Positions 7,843-17,813 are shown, numbered from the stretch's first letter. The stretch is DNA of 64,000 nt from Polyangiaceae bacterium (GCA_947475525.1 CANJMI010000001.1:62001-126000); one strand, 5' to 3'. Numbers and translations are program-made. The notes: generated from the sequence alone by a model not told the origin.

Positions 7843-9756
7843 ATGACCGCACCTCCAACGACCCGCGCGGCCACTCACCACACCTGGCTCCGCGAGCTCG
7901 CGCGGCGACCGCGGCTGCGTAGAGCGGTCGTGCTCGCTGCCCCTGCGCTCTTCGTGGTGTTGGTGGACGTCGCGCTGCGCGGCGAACGAATCGCCGCATT
8001 CTCAGCAAAACACCTCGCAAGTTACGCTTTCGCGGTCGTCCAAGGCGGCGTGATGTGGGGGCTTCTCCTGGCGCTTGCGTCGGCGCGGAGAGGGCTCGGG
8101 CGATGGCTTGGTGCGGCGGCATTCATCGGCCTCGCCACAGCGTCGCTCGGGGGCCAGATCTATTTTTACCAACAGTATTCGACCTACCTGAACCTGGACG
8201 CGACCCTCTTTGGCACGACGATGGCCGACAGCGTCGTTGACCAGATCGATGCGGACCGGCGCCATTTTCTATGGGTCATGCTGCCGACGGCCCTCGCCGC
8301 GACGACGCTCGTCTCGCTCGGCCGCTCGCTTGTTCGCACGCCGCGCAAGGCTGCGCGCTACGGGAGCTTTGCGGCGCCGTTCGCGGTCGGCGGCGCCCTG
8401 CTGCTGCCGTGCTCGTACCGCGCGGTCCAGGGCTCCACACCCGACATCCTCTACTTTCACGCGATGGGTGGGCTCTTCAAAAACATGACCGGCGTGTCGA
8501 AGCAGCCCGACATCCGGCCCGCGCGCCGCAGCCCCAAACCCGTGCCGAAACTCGACGCGAAGCCGAGCCTCCCACGCAACGTGCTCTTCATCCTGACCGA
8601 GAGCGTTCGCGCCGACGTCGGTTGCCCCTCGTTCCGCGAGGAGTGCCCGGCGATGCCTTTCACGAATCGCGCAGCACCGAAACGCTTGCCACTCGCCGAG
8701 CTCCGCTCGAACGCCGCGACGACGGCGATCGAGCTTGCGGTGCTGTGGTCGGGACTCGAACCCAACGCGGGGCGCGAACCGCTCCACTCGGCCCCCGTGC
8801 TGTTCGACTTTGCGCACGCCGCAGGGCTCACGACCGCCTATTGGACGAGCCACCACATGATGTTCGCAAACTCGCGGCATTGGGTCCAAGACCTACCGCT
8901 GGATTTTCATTGTCACGCGACCACCCTCGATCCGGTCGCCGACATCGACAACGGCGCGGACGATGCGCGGCTCGCCGAGCGCGTGCTGGCGGAATTGCCG
9001 AGGCTAAAGGAGCCATTTTTCGCGCTCGCGCAGTTCGGAAACACCCACGTACCTTACAAAATCGATCCAAACGACGCGCCGTTCCAACCCTCGCTCGCAA
9101 GCAAATCCGAAGCGGACAACGCGGCGTACAAAAACTACTACACCAACGCCGTCTACTTGCAGGATCGCTCGATCGCCAAGCTTATCGAGGGACTGCGGAA
9201 CACGCCCTTCGGCGAGCGCACGGTGATCGTCTACACTTCCGATCACGGCGAACAGTTCCGCGAGCACGGGCAGCTCGGCCATACCGCGTCCGTCTACGAC
9301 ACGGAGCTGCACGTGCCGGGCTGGGTCGACGCCCCCGCAGGCACACTCTCACATGACGAAGTGTCCGCGCTCGAGAGCTACGCTGCGGCCCCGACATTCC
9401 ACACCGACCTCGCCCCCACCATGCTCGATCTGATGGGTCTCTGGGACGCGCCCGGTCTCGCGCCGTTCCGCGCAAAAATGGTCGGTGGCTCGCTCCTAAG
9501 AAAAGACCGCGCGCTCACGACGATCGCGCTTACAAATTGCTCTGGCGTATGGGGCTGCGCCTTCGAAAACTGGGGCGTCATGCGCGGCTTTCGAAAGGTT
9601 CACGCGCGTGAATGGGACCGAGAGTGGCTCTGCTACGACGTGCAAGCCGACCCCGGCGAAGTGCATCCGCTAGCCAGCGACGCACCCGAATGCGCCGAGC
9701 TCGCGCGCCACGCGACGACCCTTTTTGGCACCCTCCCCGGTCGCGGGTCCCGCTGA
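7843..9756 (+). CDS. Membrane sulfatase-fold enzyme (alkaline phosphatase superfamily), copy 1
   Basis: A 637-residue protein: N-terminal membrane region with about five helices (residues ~20-180), then a periplasmic alkaline-phosphatase-superfamily domain. Metal and catalytic signatures: FILTESVRAD (Glu253), a nucleophile block NAATTAIEL with Thr293/Thr294, and SDHGEQF (Asp467, His468, Glu470). The layout resembles lipoteichoic-acid synthases and lipid A phosphoethanolamine transferases, which use a Thr nucleophile and a membrane lipid donor. The Cys/Ser-x-Pro-x-Arg signature of true sulfatases is absent. Likely role: transfer of a phospho-alcohol to a lipid, glycan or protein at the cell surface; the substrate is unknown. 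A GTG six bases upstream is an alternative start. Paralogue of the next gene. Confidence 0.85.
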   Translation: MTAPPTTRAATHHTWLRELARRPRLRRAVVLAAPALFVVLVDVALRGERIAAFSAKHLASYAFAVVQGGVMWGLLLALASARRGLGRWLGAAAFIGLATASLGGQIYFYQQYSTYLNLDATLFGTTMADSVVDQIDADRRHFLWVMLPTALAATTLVSLGRSLVRTPRKAARYGSFAAPFAVGGALLLPCSYRAVQGSTPDILYFHAMGGLFKNMTGVSKQPDIRPARRSPKPVPKLDAKPSLPRNVLFILTESVRADVGCPSFREECPAMPFTNRAAPKRLPLAELRSNAATTAIELAVLWSGLEPNAGREPLHSAPVLFDFAHAAGLTTAYWTSHHMMFANSRHWVQDLPLDFHCHATTLDPVADIDNGADDARLAERVLAELPRLKEPFFALAQFGNTHVPYKIDPNDAPFQPSLASKSEADNAAYKNYYTNAVYLQDRSIAKLIEGLRNTPFGERTVIVYTSDHGEQFREHGQLGHTASVYDTELHVPGWVDAPAGTLSHDEVSALESYAAAPTFHTDLAPTMLDLMGLWDAPGLAPFRAKMVGGSLLRKDRALTTIALTNCSGVWGCAFENWGVMRGFRKVHAREWDREWLCYDVQADPGEVHPLASDAPECAELARHATTLFGTLPGRGSR

Positions 9757-9805
9757 CGTACGCTCGCTCCTCCCGCCACCCGCAATTTGCTACCGTCCTT
9801 GGCCC

Positions 9806-11791
9806 GTGACCGAAAAACCCGCTCCTACTGCACGGCCGCGTCGGCGCGCACGGCGCCTACGACGGCGACTCGCAGGGTTCGGCCTGCTCCTCGCACCCGC
9901 CTTGGCGATCGTGCTCAGCGATGCCGCTCGCCGCTCGGCCCATCTCCGCGCGTTCGACCGCTTGCACGTCAACGCGTACCTAGGCACCATCCTCGCGAGC
10001 GCGATTTTGTGGGGCGTATTGCTCTACAACGCGTCGCGCAACCGGGGGCTCATACGCGAGGTCGCCGCGGGTCTCTTCATCACCGGGTTCACGCTAGCGA
10101 ACGGCGTCCAGAGCGGTTTTTTCTCGCTCTACGACATCTATTTTTCACATGACGCCGCGATCTTCGCGCGCTCGTTCCCGCGCCTCATCTGGGGTTACCT
10201 GCCCCTCTGGCGACCCGCGATTGCGGTGCGTTTCTTGTTCGCGTTCGCGCTCTCCGTCGCGCTGGTGGCGGCCGCTCGACACACGATCCGACCACGGCCG
10301 TGGGCACGCCGACTCGCTCCACTGCTGATCCCGATGGTGCTCTACGGAGTGACTCGCATTCCGGCGAGCTTCCGCGTCTGGCAGTCGACCACGCCGGATC
10401 TGATCTACTTCGACGGACTCGTGGACCACGTAAAAGAACGCTTCTACGTCGCGAATGACGCGCCCGATCTCCGCGTCCAGGTGCGAACGCCGCTCTCCGT
10501 GCCGACGCTGACACCGCAACCCGCACGCCGACGCAACGTGCTCTTCGTCCTTCAAGAGAGCCTCCGCCGCGACGTCGTCTGCAATGACTACGATCCCGAC
10601 GCCGCCCCAGAAGGAGAACCACCGCACTGCGCGACCCCGTTCTCGAACGCCGCGGTGCCGAAGCGTCATGCGTTCAATCAGCTGCGCGCCAACGCATCGA
10701 CGACCGCCATCAGCATCTCGAACTTGTGGAGCGGCATCGCGGCGAATGAGCCCTTCGAGGTCCTGATGAGCGCGCCGCTTTTGTGGGAGTTTGCCGACGC
10801 CGCGGGCTACCACGGCGCCTACTGGACGAGTCAGCACGTCATGTTCGGGAGCATGCGACTCTATGTGCAAGACGTTCCCACGGTGCGCTTCACCGTCGCG
10901 ACCCAGCTCGACCAGAACGCAAACTTCGACGCCGGCGCAAACGACGCTTTGCTCACGGACAAAGTAATTGCCGACTGGGAGGAGCTTCCCGAACCATTCT
11001 TTGGCGTCGTGCACTACTCCAACGTGCATTTTCCTTATGTTTATGACCCCGCGCACGCGCCGTTCCAGCCGTCAGAGTTCACGAAAGCCGCCGACCGGAA
11101 TGACTCGTTTTTCAATTATTACAAGAACGTCGCGTACCTCTCCGACCGCGCCGTCGGGCGACTGCTCGAGCACGTCCGCGCGAGCGACAAAGGGGAGCGC
11201 ACGGTCATCGTGTTTACGTCCGACCACGGCGAGTCGTTCCGCGAACACTGGGAGATGGGCCACACGAGCGCGCTCTACGACGAAGAGATCAAAGTGCCAG
11301 GATGGATCGACGCGCCTGAGGGAACTTTGTCCGACGAGGAGAGAGGCTCGCTCCGCACGGCGAAGACGCAGTTTGTGTGGCACTACGATCTGCACGCCAC
11401 CATGCTCGATCTTCTCGGCCTCTGGGACGCCCCCGAGCTCGTACCCTTTCGCCGTCGGATGCTCGGGCATCCCATCACGCGCGCCGAAAGAACCACGACG
11501 CCGGTACCGCTCTCGAATTGCTCTTGGCTCTGGGAGTGCGGGTTCCGCAACTGGGGAATGATGCAAGGCTCAAAGAAGCTCGAGGCACGGCAGTGGGATC
11601 ACGAATTCCATTGTTTTGACGTGGTAGACGATCCGGAAGAGCAGACCGATCTCGGAGAACGCGCGTGCGCACCGATGCCCGAGCTCGCGCGCCAGTGGTT
11701 TGCCGAGATGCCCGCCGGTCGCTGGCCACGGGGCAAGGAGCTCTTGTACGGACCAGCCCCGAGCGCTTCGGGCACCGCCGCTTCGGAGTAG
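9806..11791 (+). CDS. Membrane sulfatase-fold enzyme (alkaline phosphatase superfamily), copy 2
   Basis: A 661-residue paralogue of the preceding gene, with the same membrane-helix block, then VLFVLQESLRRD (Glu251), NASTTAISI (Thr299/Thr300), and SDHGESF (Asp473, His474, Glu476). Shared details also include TAYWTSHHMMF versus GAYWTSQHVMF and a C-terminal NCS..WECGFRNWG block with paired Cys. This suggests tandem duplication followed by strong divergence. The start is a GTG at 9806 (V-T-E-K-P) after an Arg-rich cytosolic leader. The hutF-like gene begins one base after its stop. Same functional inference as copy 1; two enzymes may have different acceptors. Confidence 0.85.
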   Translation: MTEKPAPTARPRRRARRLRRRLAGFGLLLAPALAIVLSDAARRSAHLRAFDRLHVNAYLGTILASAILWGVLLYNASRNRGLIREVAAGLFITGFTLANGVQSGFFSLYDIYFSHDAAIFARSFPRLIWGYLPLWRPAIAVRFLFAFALSVALVAAARHTIRPRPWARRLAPLLIPMVLYGVTRIPASFRVWQSTTPDLIYFDGLVDHVKERFYVANDAPDLRVQVRTPLSVPTLTPQPARRRNVLFVLQESLRRDVVCNDYDPDAAPEGEPPHCATPFSNAAVPKRHAFNQLRANASTTAISISNLWSGIAANEPFEVLMSAPLLWEFADAAGYHGAYWTSQHVMFGSMRLYVQDVPTVRFTVATQLDQNANFDAGANDALLTDKVIADWEELPEPFFGVVHYSNVHFPYVYDPAHAPFQPSEFTKAADRNDSFFNYYKNVAYLSDRAVGRLLEHVRASDKGERTVIVFTSDHGESFREHWEMGHTSALYDEEIKVPGWIDAPEGTLSDEERGSLRTAKTQFVWHYDLHATMLDLLGLWDAPELVPFRRRMLGHPITRAERTTTPVPLSNCSWLWECGFRNWGMMQGSKKLEARQWDHEFHCFDVVDDPEEQTDLGERACAPMPELARQWFAEMPAGRWPRGKELLYGPAPSASGTAASE

Positions 11792-11792
11792 A

Positions 11793-12944
11793 ATGACGCG
11801 CATGATCGTAGACGCAACGGGGAGAGCGACGCTTCCCGCTCTGACCACCGCGCACTCGCACGCATTCCAGCGAGCGATGCGAGGGACGGCGCAGCGCGCA
11901 GCCGCGACGGGCACCGTGGACGATTTTTGGAGCTGGCGGGCCGCGATGTACGGGGTCGCCGAGGGCCTGACGCCGGAGTCTATCCACGCCATCTCGCGCG
12001 TTGCCTACCGCGAGCTCTTCCGCGCGGGCGTGCGCACCGTAGGGGAGTTCCATTACGTGCATCATCAGCCGGACGGCACGCCGTACGCCGATCGGTTGGC
12101 GATGGCCGAGGCCGTGATCAGGGCCGCGCTCGACGAAGGGTTGCGCATCTGCCTTTTGCGGGTCGTGTACGCGCGGGGCGGAGCCGGGCTTGCCCCCGAA
12201 GGCGTGCAGCGACGCTTCGCCGACGCTTCGCTCGACGCTGCACTCGGCGACACCGAGGGCCTCGCCGCTCGCTACGCGCACCATCCAAAAGTCCGCGTGG
12301 GACTCGCGCCTCACAGCGTTCGCGCAGTGCCACCCGATTGGCTGAGTGAGCTCGCCGCGTTTGCGACGACGCACGCGATGCCGCTCCACATGCACGTCGC
12401 GGAACAACCCGCCGAGGTCGCCGCGTGCCTCGCGGAAACCGGTCTGCGCCCGGTCGAGCTCCTCGCGGAACGGGGCGTGCTTGGCAGCCGCTTCGTCGCC
12501 GTCCATGCGACGCACCTCGCCGAACACGAGCCGCGTCTTCTCGGGGACGCTGGGGCGCGAGTGTGCCTCTGCCCGACGACGGAGCGCGACCTCGGCGACG
12601 GCCTTCCGAACGTGACGGCGCTCATCGAGGCAGGTGTGCGGTTGTGCGTCGGCATCGACAGCCACGTCGTGACGGCGCCGCTCGAGGATTTGCGCGGCAT
12701 CGAGCTCGGCGAACGGCTGCGAACCGGCCGCCGCACCGTCGTGCCATTCCAAGGTGGTTCGCCCGCTGAAGCGCTGTGGCAGATAGGTTCCACCCTCGGC
12801 GCCGAGGCGTGCGGCTTCGACGATGACGGCGAGCGGCTGCAGCTCGATAGGAACGCGGCGTCACTTGCGTTGGTTCGCGAGGATCGCCTGCTCGATGCGG
12901 TGGTGTTTGGCGGTGCCGAACGAGAGCTCTTCGTCTCGGGCTGA
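11793..12944 (+). CDS. hutF: Formimidoylglutamate deiminase-like amidohydrolase (HutF family), short N terminus
   Basis: Amidohydrolase-fold protein of 383 residues resembling HutF, which deiminates N-formimino-L-glutamate in histidine breakdown. Diagnostic elements: HSHAFQRAMRG (zinc ligands His21/His23), DDFWSWR, GEFHYVHH, MHVAEQ (His199/His201, Glu204), AVHATH (His238 or 241) and GIDSHV (Asp289). The usual HutF is about 450 residues and has a 40-50 residue beta-sandwich segment before the first His motif; here only 20 residues precede it. The ATG at 11793 follows the upstream stop by one base, leaving no room for more without overlap. No other hut genes are nearby. A guanine/cytosine-deaminase-like activity is an alternative. 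Confidence 0.8.
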   Translation: MTRMIVDATGRATLPALTTAHSHAFQRAMRGTAQRAAATGTVDDFWSWRAAMYGVAEGLTPESIHAISRVAYRELFRAGVRTVGEFHYVHHQPDGTPYADRLAMAEAVIRAALDEGLRICLLRVVYARGGAGLAPEGVQRRFADASLDAALGDTEGLAARYAHHPKVRVGLAPHSVRAVPPDWLSELAAFATTHAMPLHMHVAEQPAEVAACLAETGLRPVELLAERGVLGSRFVAVHATHLAEHEPRLLGDAGARVCLCPTTERDLGDGLPNVTALIEAGVRLCVGIDSHVVTAPLEDLRGIELGERLRTGRRTVVPFQGGSPAEALWQIGSTLGAEACGFDDDGERLQLDRNAASLALVREDRLLDAVVFGGAERELFVSG

Positions 12945-12996
12945 GCCGGTTCGCGGCACTGGCGCTCAGCGCGTCGTTGAGTAAGAGTCGCGGCTG

Positions 12997-15900
12997 ATGC
13001 GCAATCGCAGGCGTTTTGCTGGGATCTTCGGGGTTTTGGTGCTGGCCTCATGTCGGCCCCATACGGCCGAGAGGCCGAGCGTCAGTCACGCGGCGCTCCC
13101 CATGATGTTCGACTCGGCGCTGTCCGCGGAAGCGCACGATCCATTGGCCGCAAGCGGCTACCTCGACGCCATCGATGCGACCCTCGAGCGGTGGAATGAC
13201 CCTTGGGCCGCGCCCGTCCTGGCAGCATCGCTCGATGCGCTCGTGTGGCGGCGCACCGCCGAGCTCCCGAGAAACGTCGACCACGCCATCGTTCACCGTT
13301 CGCGCGCGGCATTCATCGACGTCACCGCGCGACTTCGCGCGGCCCACTCGCGGGCCGTGGACCACCCGATTCTCGGGCCAATGCTCGCCTTCTCGCTGCA
13401 CGAGCTCGCGTTGCGCACCGGGGCAATCCCCGAAGCCGCCGCGTTTCGCCGCCAAGCCGGATGCGTCGAGCAGGCGGTCGTCATCGGGCCGCTCGCGTGG
13501 CCAGCCCTCTCCTCGCTGGATGCGCCGCTCGCCATCCCAACCGTCGGGCCGCTGCCCGCGCGCTTGCCGGGCGTCGGCCCCTTCGGGAATGAAGTCGCCT
13601 TCGAACCGAGTCTTGCCGACGCCTGCGCACTCGAGCTCGGGGCGACCGGCTCGAACGGCGGGCTGCGCGCCATCGTCGTCGACGTGCTGCAACCGAAGGC
13701 CGGTTGGGTTTACGCGGCGGTCGGCGCGCGCTCGCCCATTCGACTCGATCTAGGCGGAGAAACGCTGGTTAAACGCACACTCGACACCACCGAAGGAACG
13801 GCGCTCGGCTTCGGACGGGCATGGGTCGAAGCCGGCCGCGCACGCCTGGTTCTACGCATCGCCCCAATCGAAGTCGGAGAACGCGTCTCCCTCCAGCTCG
13901 TCGACGAACACGGCGTGCCCATCGCGACGGTCGCACCGGTGGCAGGCGAACAAGCGGGCACACGAGCCAGCCGCGCGAGCACAATCGAGCTCGTACCGGA
14001 ACCTCACTCGCGAGAAGAGCTCATCACTGCCGCGAGCGCCGACCTCGCACTCGGCCTCGACCGTCGCGCGGGCCGCCGCCTCGACCAACCGGGCGCGCTC
14101 TCCGCCGAGCCGCCGACGCACGTTCAGCTGCTACGGATGCGCAGTTGGCGCGCGGCCGACGAGCTGACCGGCGTGACCCTCGACAACATCCTGCGGAGCA
14201 CAGCCGAGCGCGCACAGACGCAATGCCCCGACTGTTGGGAAGCGCGACTCGCCGCAGCGCAATCGAGCCTCGAGCGAGCGGGGGCCGGATCCGGAACCTT
14301 CGCCGCACTGGTGGGACTCGGCGTCACGCGTCCTCGGGACTCACTCCGCGAAACGAAGCACTCGGCCCCTGAGCTCGCTTACCTCGCCCTCACGGCACAT
14401 GCCGCCAACCTGAAGGATGTCGCGCGGAACGCCTACGAGGAGCTCGCGGTCGTTTCGCCAGGTTCGGCCCTTACGGCGGACGTCGATGCCGTCATCCATA
14501 CGCGGGTCGGCCGCGAGCTTATCGAGGCCGCGTGTCGGGGCGGCACGTCGCGAAGCGCCCCGAGTTGCCTGATGGCGCTCCTCGAGACCGACAACCTCGA
14601 TGGCGCCGTAGCTGAACTCGAACGGCTGCGACGCCTGCGAGGATCCCCGGCGTTATTTCGCAAGCTCGAACTCGGTCAATGGTTGGCCCACGGCCACGTG
14701 GAGCGCGCGGCGCGACTCTACGACGCGCTCCCGTTGGCCGAACGTGACACGGCGCTCTTGGCCTTACTCGCGCCCACCGATGCCAGACAGCGACTCGAGC
14801 GCGATCTCTTGAACCTCGGGGACGCGCCCTACGGTTACGAGCCACTTGCGCGCATGCTCGGTGTTGTCGCCGATCCCGCACCCGCCCTCGAGGCCGAAGG
14901 TGTGGTGCTCGTCGCGAAAGATCGCGCTGACGCCTTCTTGCCTGGAGCAGGCACGGCCGTGCTCCGACACATTGAACGTTACGACGTGAACGCACGCGGC
15001 CTCTTGTTCTATTGGACCTACGATCTGAGGCGCCTGAGCGACACCGAAGACGTCGCGAGCGGCGCCGAGGCCGACGATCCGCGCGTGATGGGAAAATGGG
15101 CATCGCGCGTGTTGCGACGTCGAATCCACAAGCGCGATGGCCGCGTGCTCGACCCCGATCCGAACGCGCACGGCACGCAGGGTCACACCGATTTGTCGCA
15201 GCTCGAAAAAGGCGACTACGTCGAACGGATCGCAATCGGCTGGGCGCTCCCAGAAGAGCACGGGCAGCTCGTCGTCGACGGTCCCGACTCGATGCCCCCT
15301 CGAACAAGCGTGCGTGAAGGACGCATCGAATTACGTCGTCCGACGAGCGTACCGATGAAGGTGTGGGCACACGCGCTCCTCGGCGAGCCCGTCACCGAAG
15401 AGCGAGACGGCATCGTCACCTCGACTTGGCGCCTCGCCAACCTTGCGCCGCGCCGCCTCGAGCTCGACGTGCCGCCACTCGAGGCCCACGTCGCGGTGAG
15501 CTTCGGGACCGACGACTACAGCCGCATCGGTCGCGCCCTCGGCGAACACCTGCGCATGCGAGACGAGGCGGATCCGTTCGTTGCACGATTCACGGCCGCG
15601 GCCCTCGGACCCGACGCAACCGCGCTCGACCAGGAAGCCCGCGTTCTGCGCATCACCGCAGCGGTCGGCAAGGCGGTTCGTATCGCGGATCCGCGTGCCC
15701 TAAGCGATCATGTGGCCGCCTTCTCCGGTGACCGCGGCGAACTCGCACGCGAGATCCTGGAACGCGGCGACGGGAGCCGCACCTGGGTCGTACACCGTGC
15801 ACTGCGCGAAGCGGGGATCGAGAGTCGCATCGCAGTCGCAGAGACCCGGCCCTGGAGCGTGGCTCCAAATTTTCCGCCGCACATCGGCCGCTTCACGCAC

Positions 15901-16743
15901 CCGCTCGTCCTCGTTCGCATCGGCGAACGGCACCTTTGGATAGACGCCGATGTCGAAGGGCCACCACTGCCACCAGGCCGTGTGAGCCCGGAGCTCCGTG
16001 GACGGATGAGTCTGCTTGGCGACGGGAGCCTCGTGCGGGTCGATGGCACCAGCGACGAGGACGCCGACGCCATCGACATCGCTCTCGAGCTCGACGAGCA
16101 AGGCCTCGCCAAAGGAACGTTTCGCGCCGTGATTCATGGGCGCGCAGCTCAGCGGATCGCCGGCGCGCTCGAAACCTTGGTCGGCGAACAACGCACCAAT
16201 TTGCTGCGCAGCATCGCTCTCGGCTGGGTCCCCTGGGCCGACGTCCGTGACGTCGCGCTGTCATCGGACGTGGGCTCTTGGCAGATCGCGATTTCAGCCG
16301 AAATCGCCCCGTCGAGCTTTGCCGAAGCCGACGACCGCAAACAGAGCTCCTGGACGCTACCGGGGATCGAACCCTTCCACAGCGTGCTGCCCCGTCCGCG
16401 GTCGAGCAGTCTCGCCGCGCGCTACACCGCTCAAGCCGATCGAGCGAGCACCCTCGCCGTCGATGCGCCGCTCTACTACCGCGTCCATCGCACCGTAACG
16501 CTTCCGAGCGGAGCGAAACTCGGTCGCCCCGCTCCTGCGCTCGACGTGACCGCGAGCGGCAGCTCTCCATTCTCCGCGCGTCGGAGCGTCACCGAGAAGG
16601 GGCGAGTCCTCGACGAGAGCTTCGAGGTAAACCTTCCGGTGCACGTCGTCGACCCAGCTGAGTTCGAAGCTTTTGCGAGTCGCATTCGGCAAGTCGACGA
16701 AGGGTTCGCGTTCTCGACGCGCGCGATTTTGGTAAAAAAATGA
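12997..16743 (+). CDS. Giant lipoprotein with DUF3857-like and Cys-less transglutaminase-like domains
   Basis: A 1248-residue protein with a lipoprotein signal (hydrophobic core ending in LASC, Cys19). Residues ~40-600 look like an alpha-helical repeat region. A DUF3857-type beta domain begins near 640 (AFLPGAGTAVLRHIERYDV), and a transglutaminase-like core follows around 880-990. In that core the normal G-D-C-K-D active-site loop reads GDGSRT near residue 925, so the nucleophilic Cys is missing, while the His (FTHPLVLVRI) and Asp (LWIDAD) are kept. It is therefore probably a non-catalytic binding or scaffold domain. The C-terminal ~200 residues are beta-rich. Its stop overlaps murB by ATGA, following a run of seven A. 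Exact function unknown. Confidence 0.8.
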   Translation: MRNRRRFAGIFGVLVLASCRPHTAERPSVSHAALPMMFDSALSAEAHDPLAASGYLDAIDATLERWNDPWAAPVLAASLDALVWRRTAELPRNVDHAIVHRSRAAFIDVTARLRAAHSRAVDHPILGPMLAFSLHELALRTGAIPEAAAFRRQAGCVEQAVVIGPLAWPALSSLDAPLAIPTVGPLPARLPGVGPFGNEVAFEPSLADACALELGATGSNGGLRAIVVDVLQPKAGWVYAAVGARSPIRLDLGGETLVKRTLDTTEGTALGFGRAWVEAGRARLVLRIAPIEVGERVSLQLVDEHGVPIATVAPVAGEQAGTRASRASTIELVPEPHSREELITAASADLALGLDRRAGRRLDQPGALSAEPPTHVQLLRMRSWRAADELTGVTLDNILRSTAERAQTQCPDCWEARLAAAQSSLERAGAGSGTFAALVGLGVTRPRDSLRETKHSAPELAYLALTAHAANLKDVARNAYEELAVVSPGSALTADVDAVIHTRVGRELIEAACRGGTSRSAPSCLMALLETDNLDGAVAELERLRRLRGSPALFRKLELGQWLAHGHVERAARLYDALPLAERDTALLALLAPTDARQRLERDLLNLGDAPYGYEPLARMLGVVADPAPALEAEGVVLVAKDRADAFLPGAGTAVLRHIERYDVNARGLLFYWTYDLRRLSDTEDVASGAEADDPRVMGKWASRVLRRRIHKRDGRVLDPDPNAHGTQGHTDLSQLEKGDYVERIAIGWALPEEHGQLVVDGPDSMPPRTSVREGRIELRRPTSVPMKVWAHALLGEPVTEERDGIVTSTWRLANLAPRRLELDVPPLEAHVAVSFGTDDYSRIGRALGEHLRMRDEADPFVARFTAAALGPDATALDQEARVLRITAAVGKAVRIADPRALSDHVAAFSGDRGELAREILERGDGSRTWVVHRALREAGIESRIAVAETRPWSVAPNFPPHIGRFTHPLVLVRIGERHLWIDADVEGPPLPPGRVSPELRGRMSLLGDGSLVRVDGTSDEDADAIDIALELDEQGLAKGTFRAVIHGRAAQRIAGALETLVGEQRTNLLRSIALGWVPWADVRDVALSSDVGSWQIAISAEIAPSSFAEADDRKQSSWTLPGIEPFHSVLPRPRSSSLAARYTAQADRASTLAVDAPLYYRVHRTVTLPSGAKLGRPAPALDVTASGSSPFSARRSVTEKGRVLDESFEVNLPVHVVDPAEFEAFASRIRQVDEGFAFSTRAILVKK

Positions 16744-17813
16744 ATGTTTCTGTTGGTGTTTCGCTCGCGGAGCACACAACCCTTGGCGTAGGAGGGCCGG
16801 CCGCACACTGGTGCGAAGCGCGGAGCCGCGAACAGATCCTGCAGGCCCTCGCATGGGCAGACGAACGCGGTCTGCCTACGGTCGTCCTCGGTGGAGGCTC
16901 GAACGTGCTCGTCGCCGATCGCGGCATCGAGGGGCTTGTCCTGCGGGTGCGCAACGAGGCGATCGACGCCACGACTCATGAAGACCGCGCGCGGGTCACC
17001 GTAGCGGCCGGCACGAATTGGGACGCGCTCGTCCGGTGGTCGGTGGCCGAAGGCTACGCGGGGCTCGAGTGTCTCTCGGGGATCCCCGGCGAGGTCGGAG
17101 CCGCACCGATGCAGAACATCGGCGCCTATGGCCAAGAGGTTGGACAGGTCATTCGACGCGTCGAGCTCATGAGCCGGGCGGATGGTCAAACCGTCGAGTT
17201 TGCTCAGGCCGCCTGCGAGTTCGGCTACCGCGACAGCGTGTTCAAGACGAAGCTCGCCGACCGTTACGTCGTGGTTGGGGTCGAGTTTGAGCTCACGCGG
17301 TGCCGACCCACCCTCGCGTACGCCGAGCTTGCCCGAGCCCTCGCAAACGAAGCCGAGCCGACGGTCGCGCACGTTCGAGACACCGTCCTCAGCCTGCGCC
17401 GCGCGAAATCGATGCTGCTCGACGCTCACGATGCAAACGGCAAGAGCGCGGGCTCGTTTTTCGTCAACCCCACGCTGTCACCGGAGCAAGCCCAGGCCGT
17501 CGAGGTGCGTGCGCTCTCTCGCGGCGTCGATGCACCGATGCCGCGATTTTCTCATGGCTCACAGGTCAAGCTCAGCGCGGCGTGGTTGATCGAGCGGGCA
17601 GGCTTCGCAAAAGGGACGCGCAGCGGCGAAGTCGGCCTCTCGACGAAACACAGCCTCGCGGTCGTCAATCATGGGCGCGCGACCGCGGCCGACATCGTCG
17701 CCTTCGCGACGGACGTGAGAAACCGTGTACGTGACGCCTTCGGTATCTCCCTCTCACCGGAGCCAAGGCCGATGGGCTTTTATCCCGAAGAGCTCGCGGG
17801 GCTCTACGACTGA
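16740..17813 (+). CDS. murB: UDP-N-acetylmuramate dehydrogenase MurB (type I-like)
   Basis: NADPH/FAD-dependent reduction of UDP-GlcNAc-enolpyruvate to UDP-MurNAc, the second committed step of peptidoglycan synthesis. The 357-residue protein shows the FAD-binding LGGGSNVLV (50-58) and SGIPGEVGAAPMQNIGAYG, the substrate-binding YRDS (163-166), the catalytic Ser in AGSFFVNP (Ser239), and a C-terminal Glu in SPEPRPMG. YRDS with the long loop is type I. It is translationally coupled to the giant lipoprotein gene (ATGA) and overlaps the convergent rlmE by 10 bases at its 3' end. Confidence 0.96.
   Translation: MNVSVGVSLAEHTTLGVGGPAAHWCEARSREQILQALAWADERGLPTVVLGGGSNVLVADRGIEGLVLRVRNEAIDATTHEDRARVTVAAGTNWDALVRWSVAEGYAGLECLSGIPGEVGAAPMQNIGAYGQEVGQVIRRVELMSRADGQTVEFAQAACEFGYRDSVFKTKLADRYVVVGVEFELTRCRPTLAYAELARALANEAEPTVAHVRDTVLSLRRAKSMLLDAHDANGKSAGSFFVNPTLSPEQAQAVEVRALSRGVDAPMPRFSHGSQVKLSAAWLIERAGFAKGTRSGEVGLSTKHSLAVVNHGRATAADIVAFATDVRNRVRDAFGISLSPEPRPMGFYPEELAGLYD

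Noticed and set aside
14506-16730. Frame break in the giant lipoprotein or a split transglutaminase gene
   Set aside because: The 1248-codon frame is uninterrupted and ends in a normal ATGA overlap with murB.
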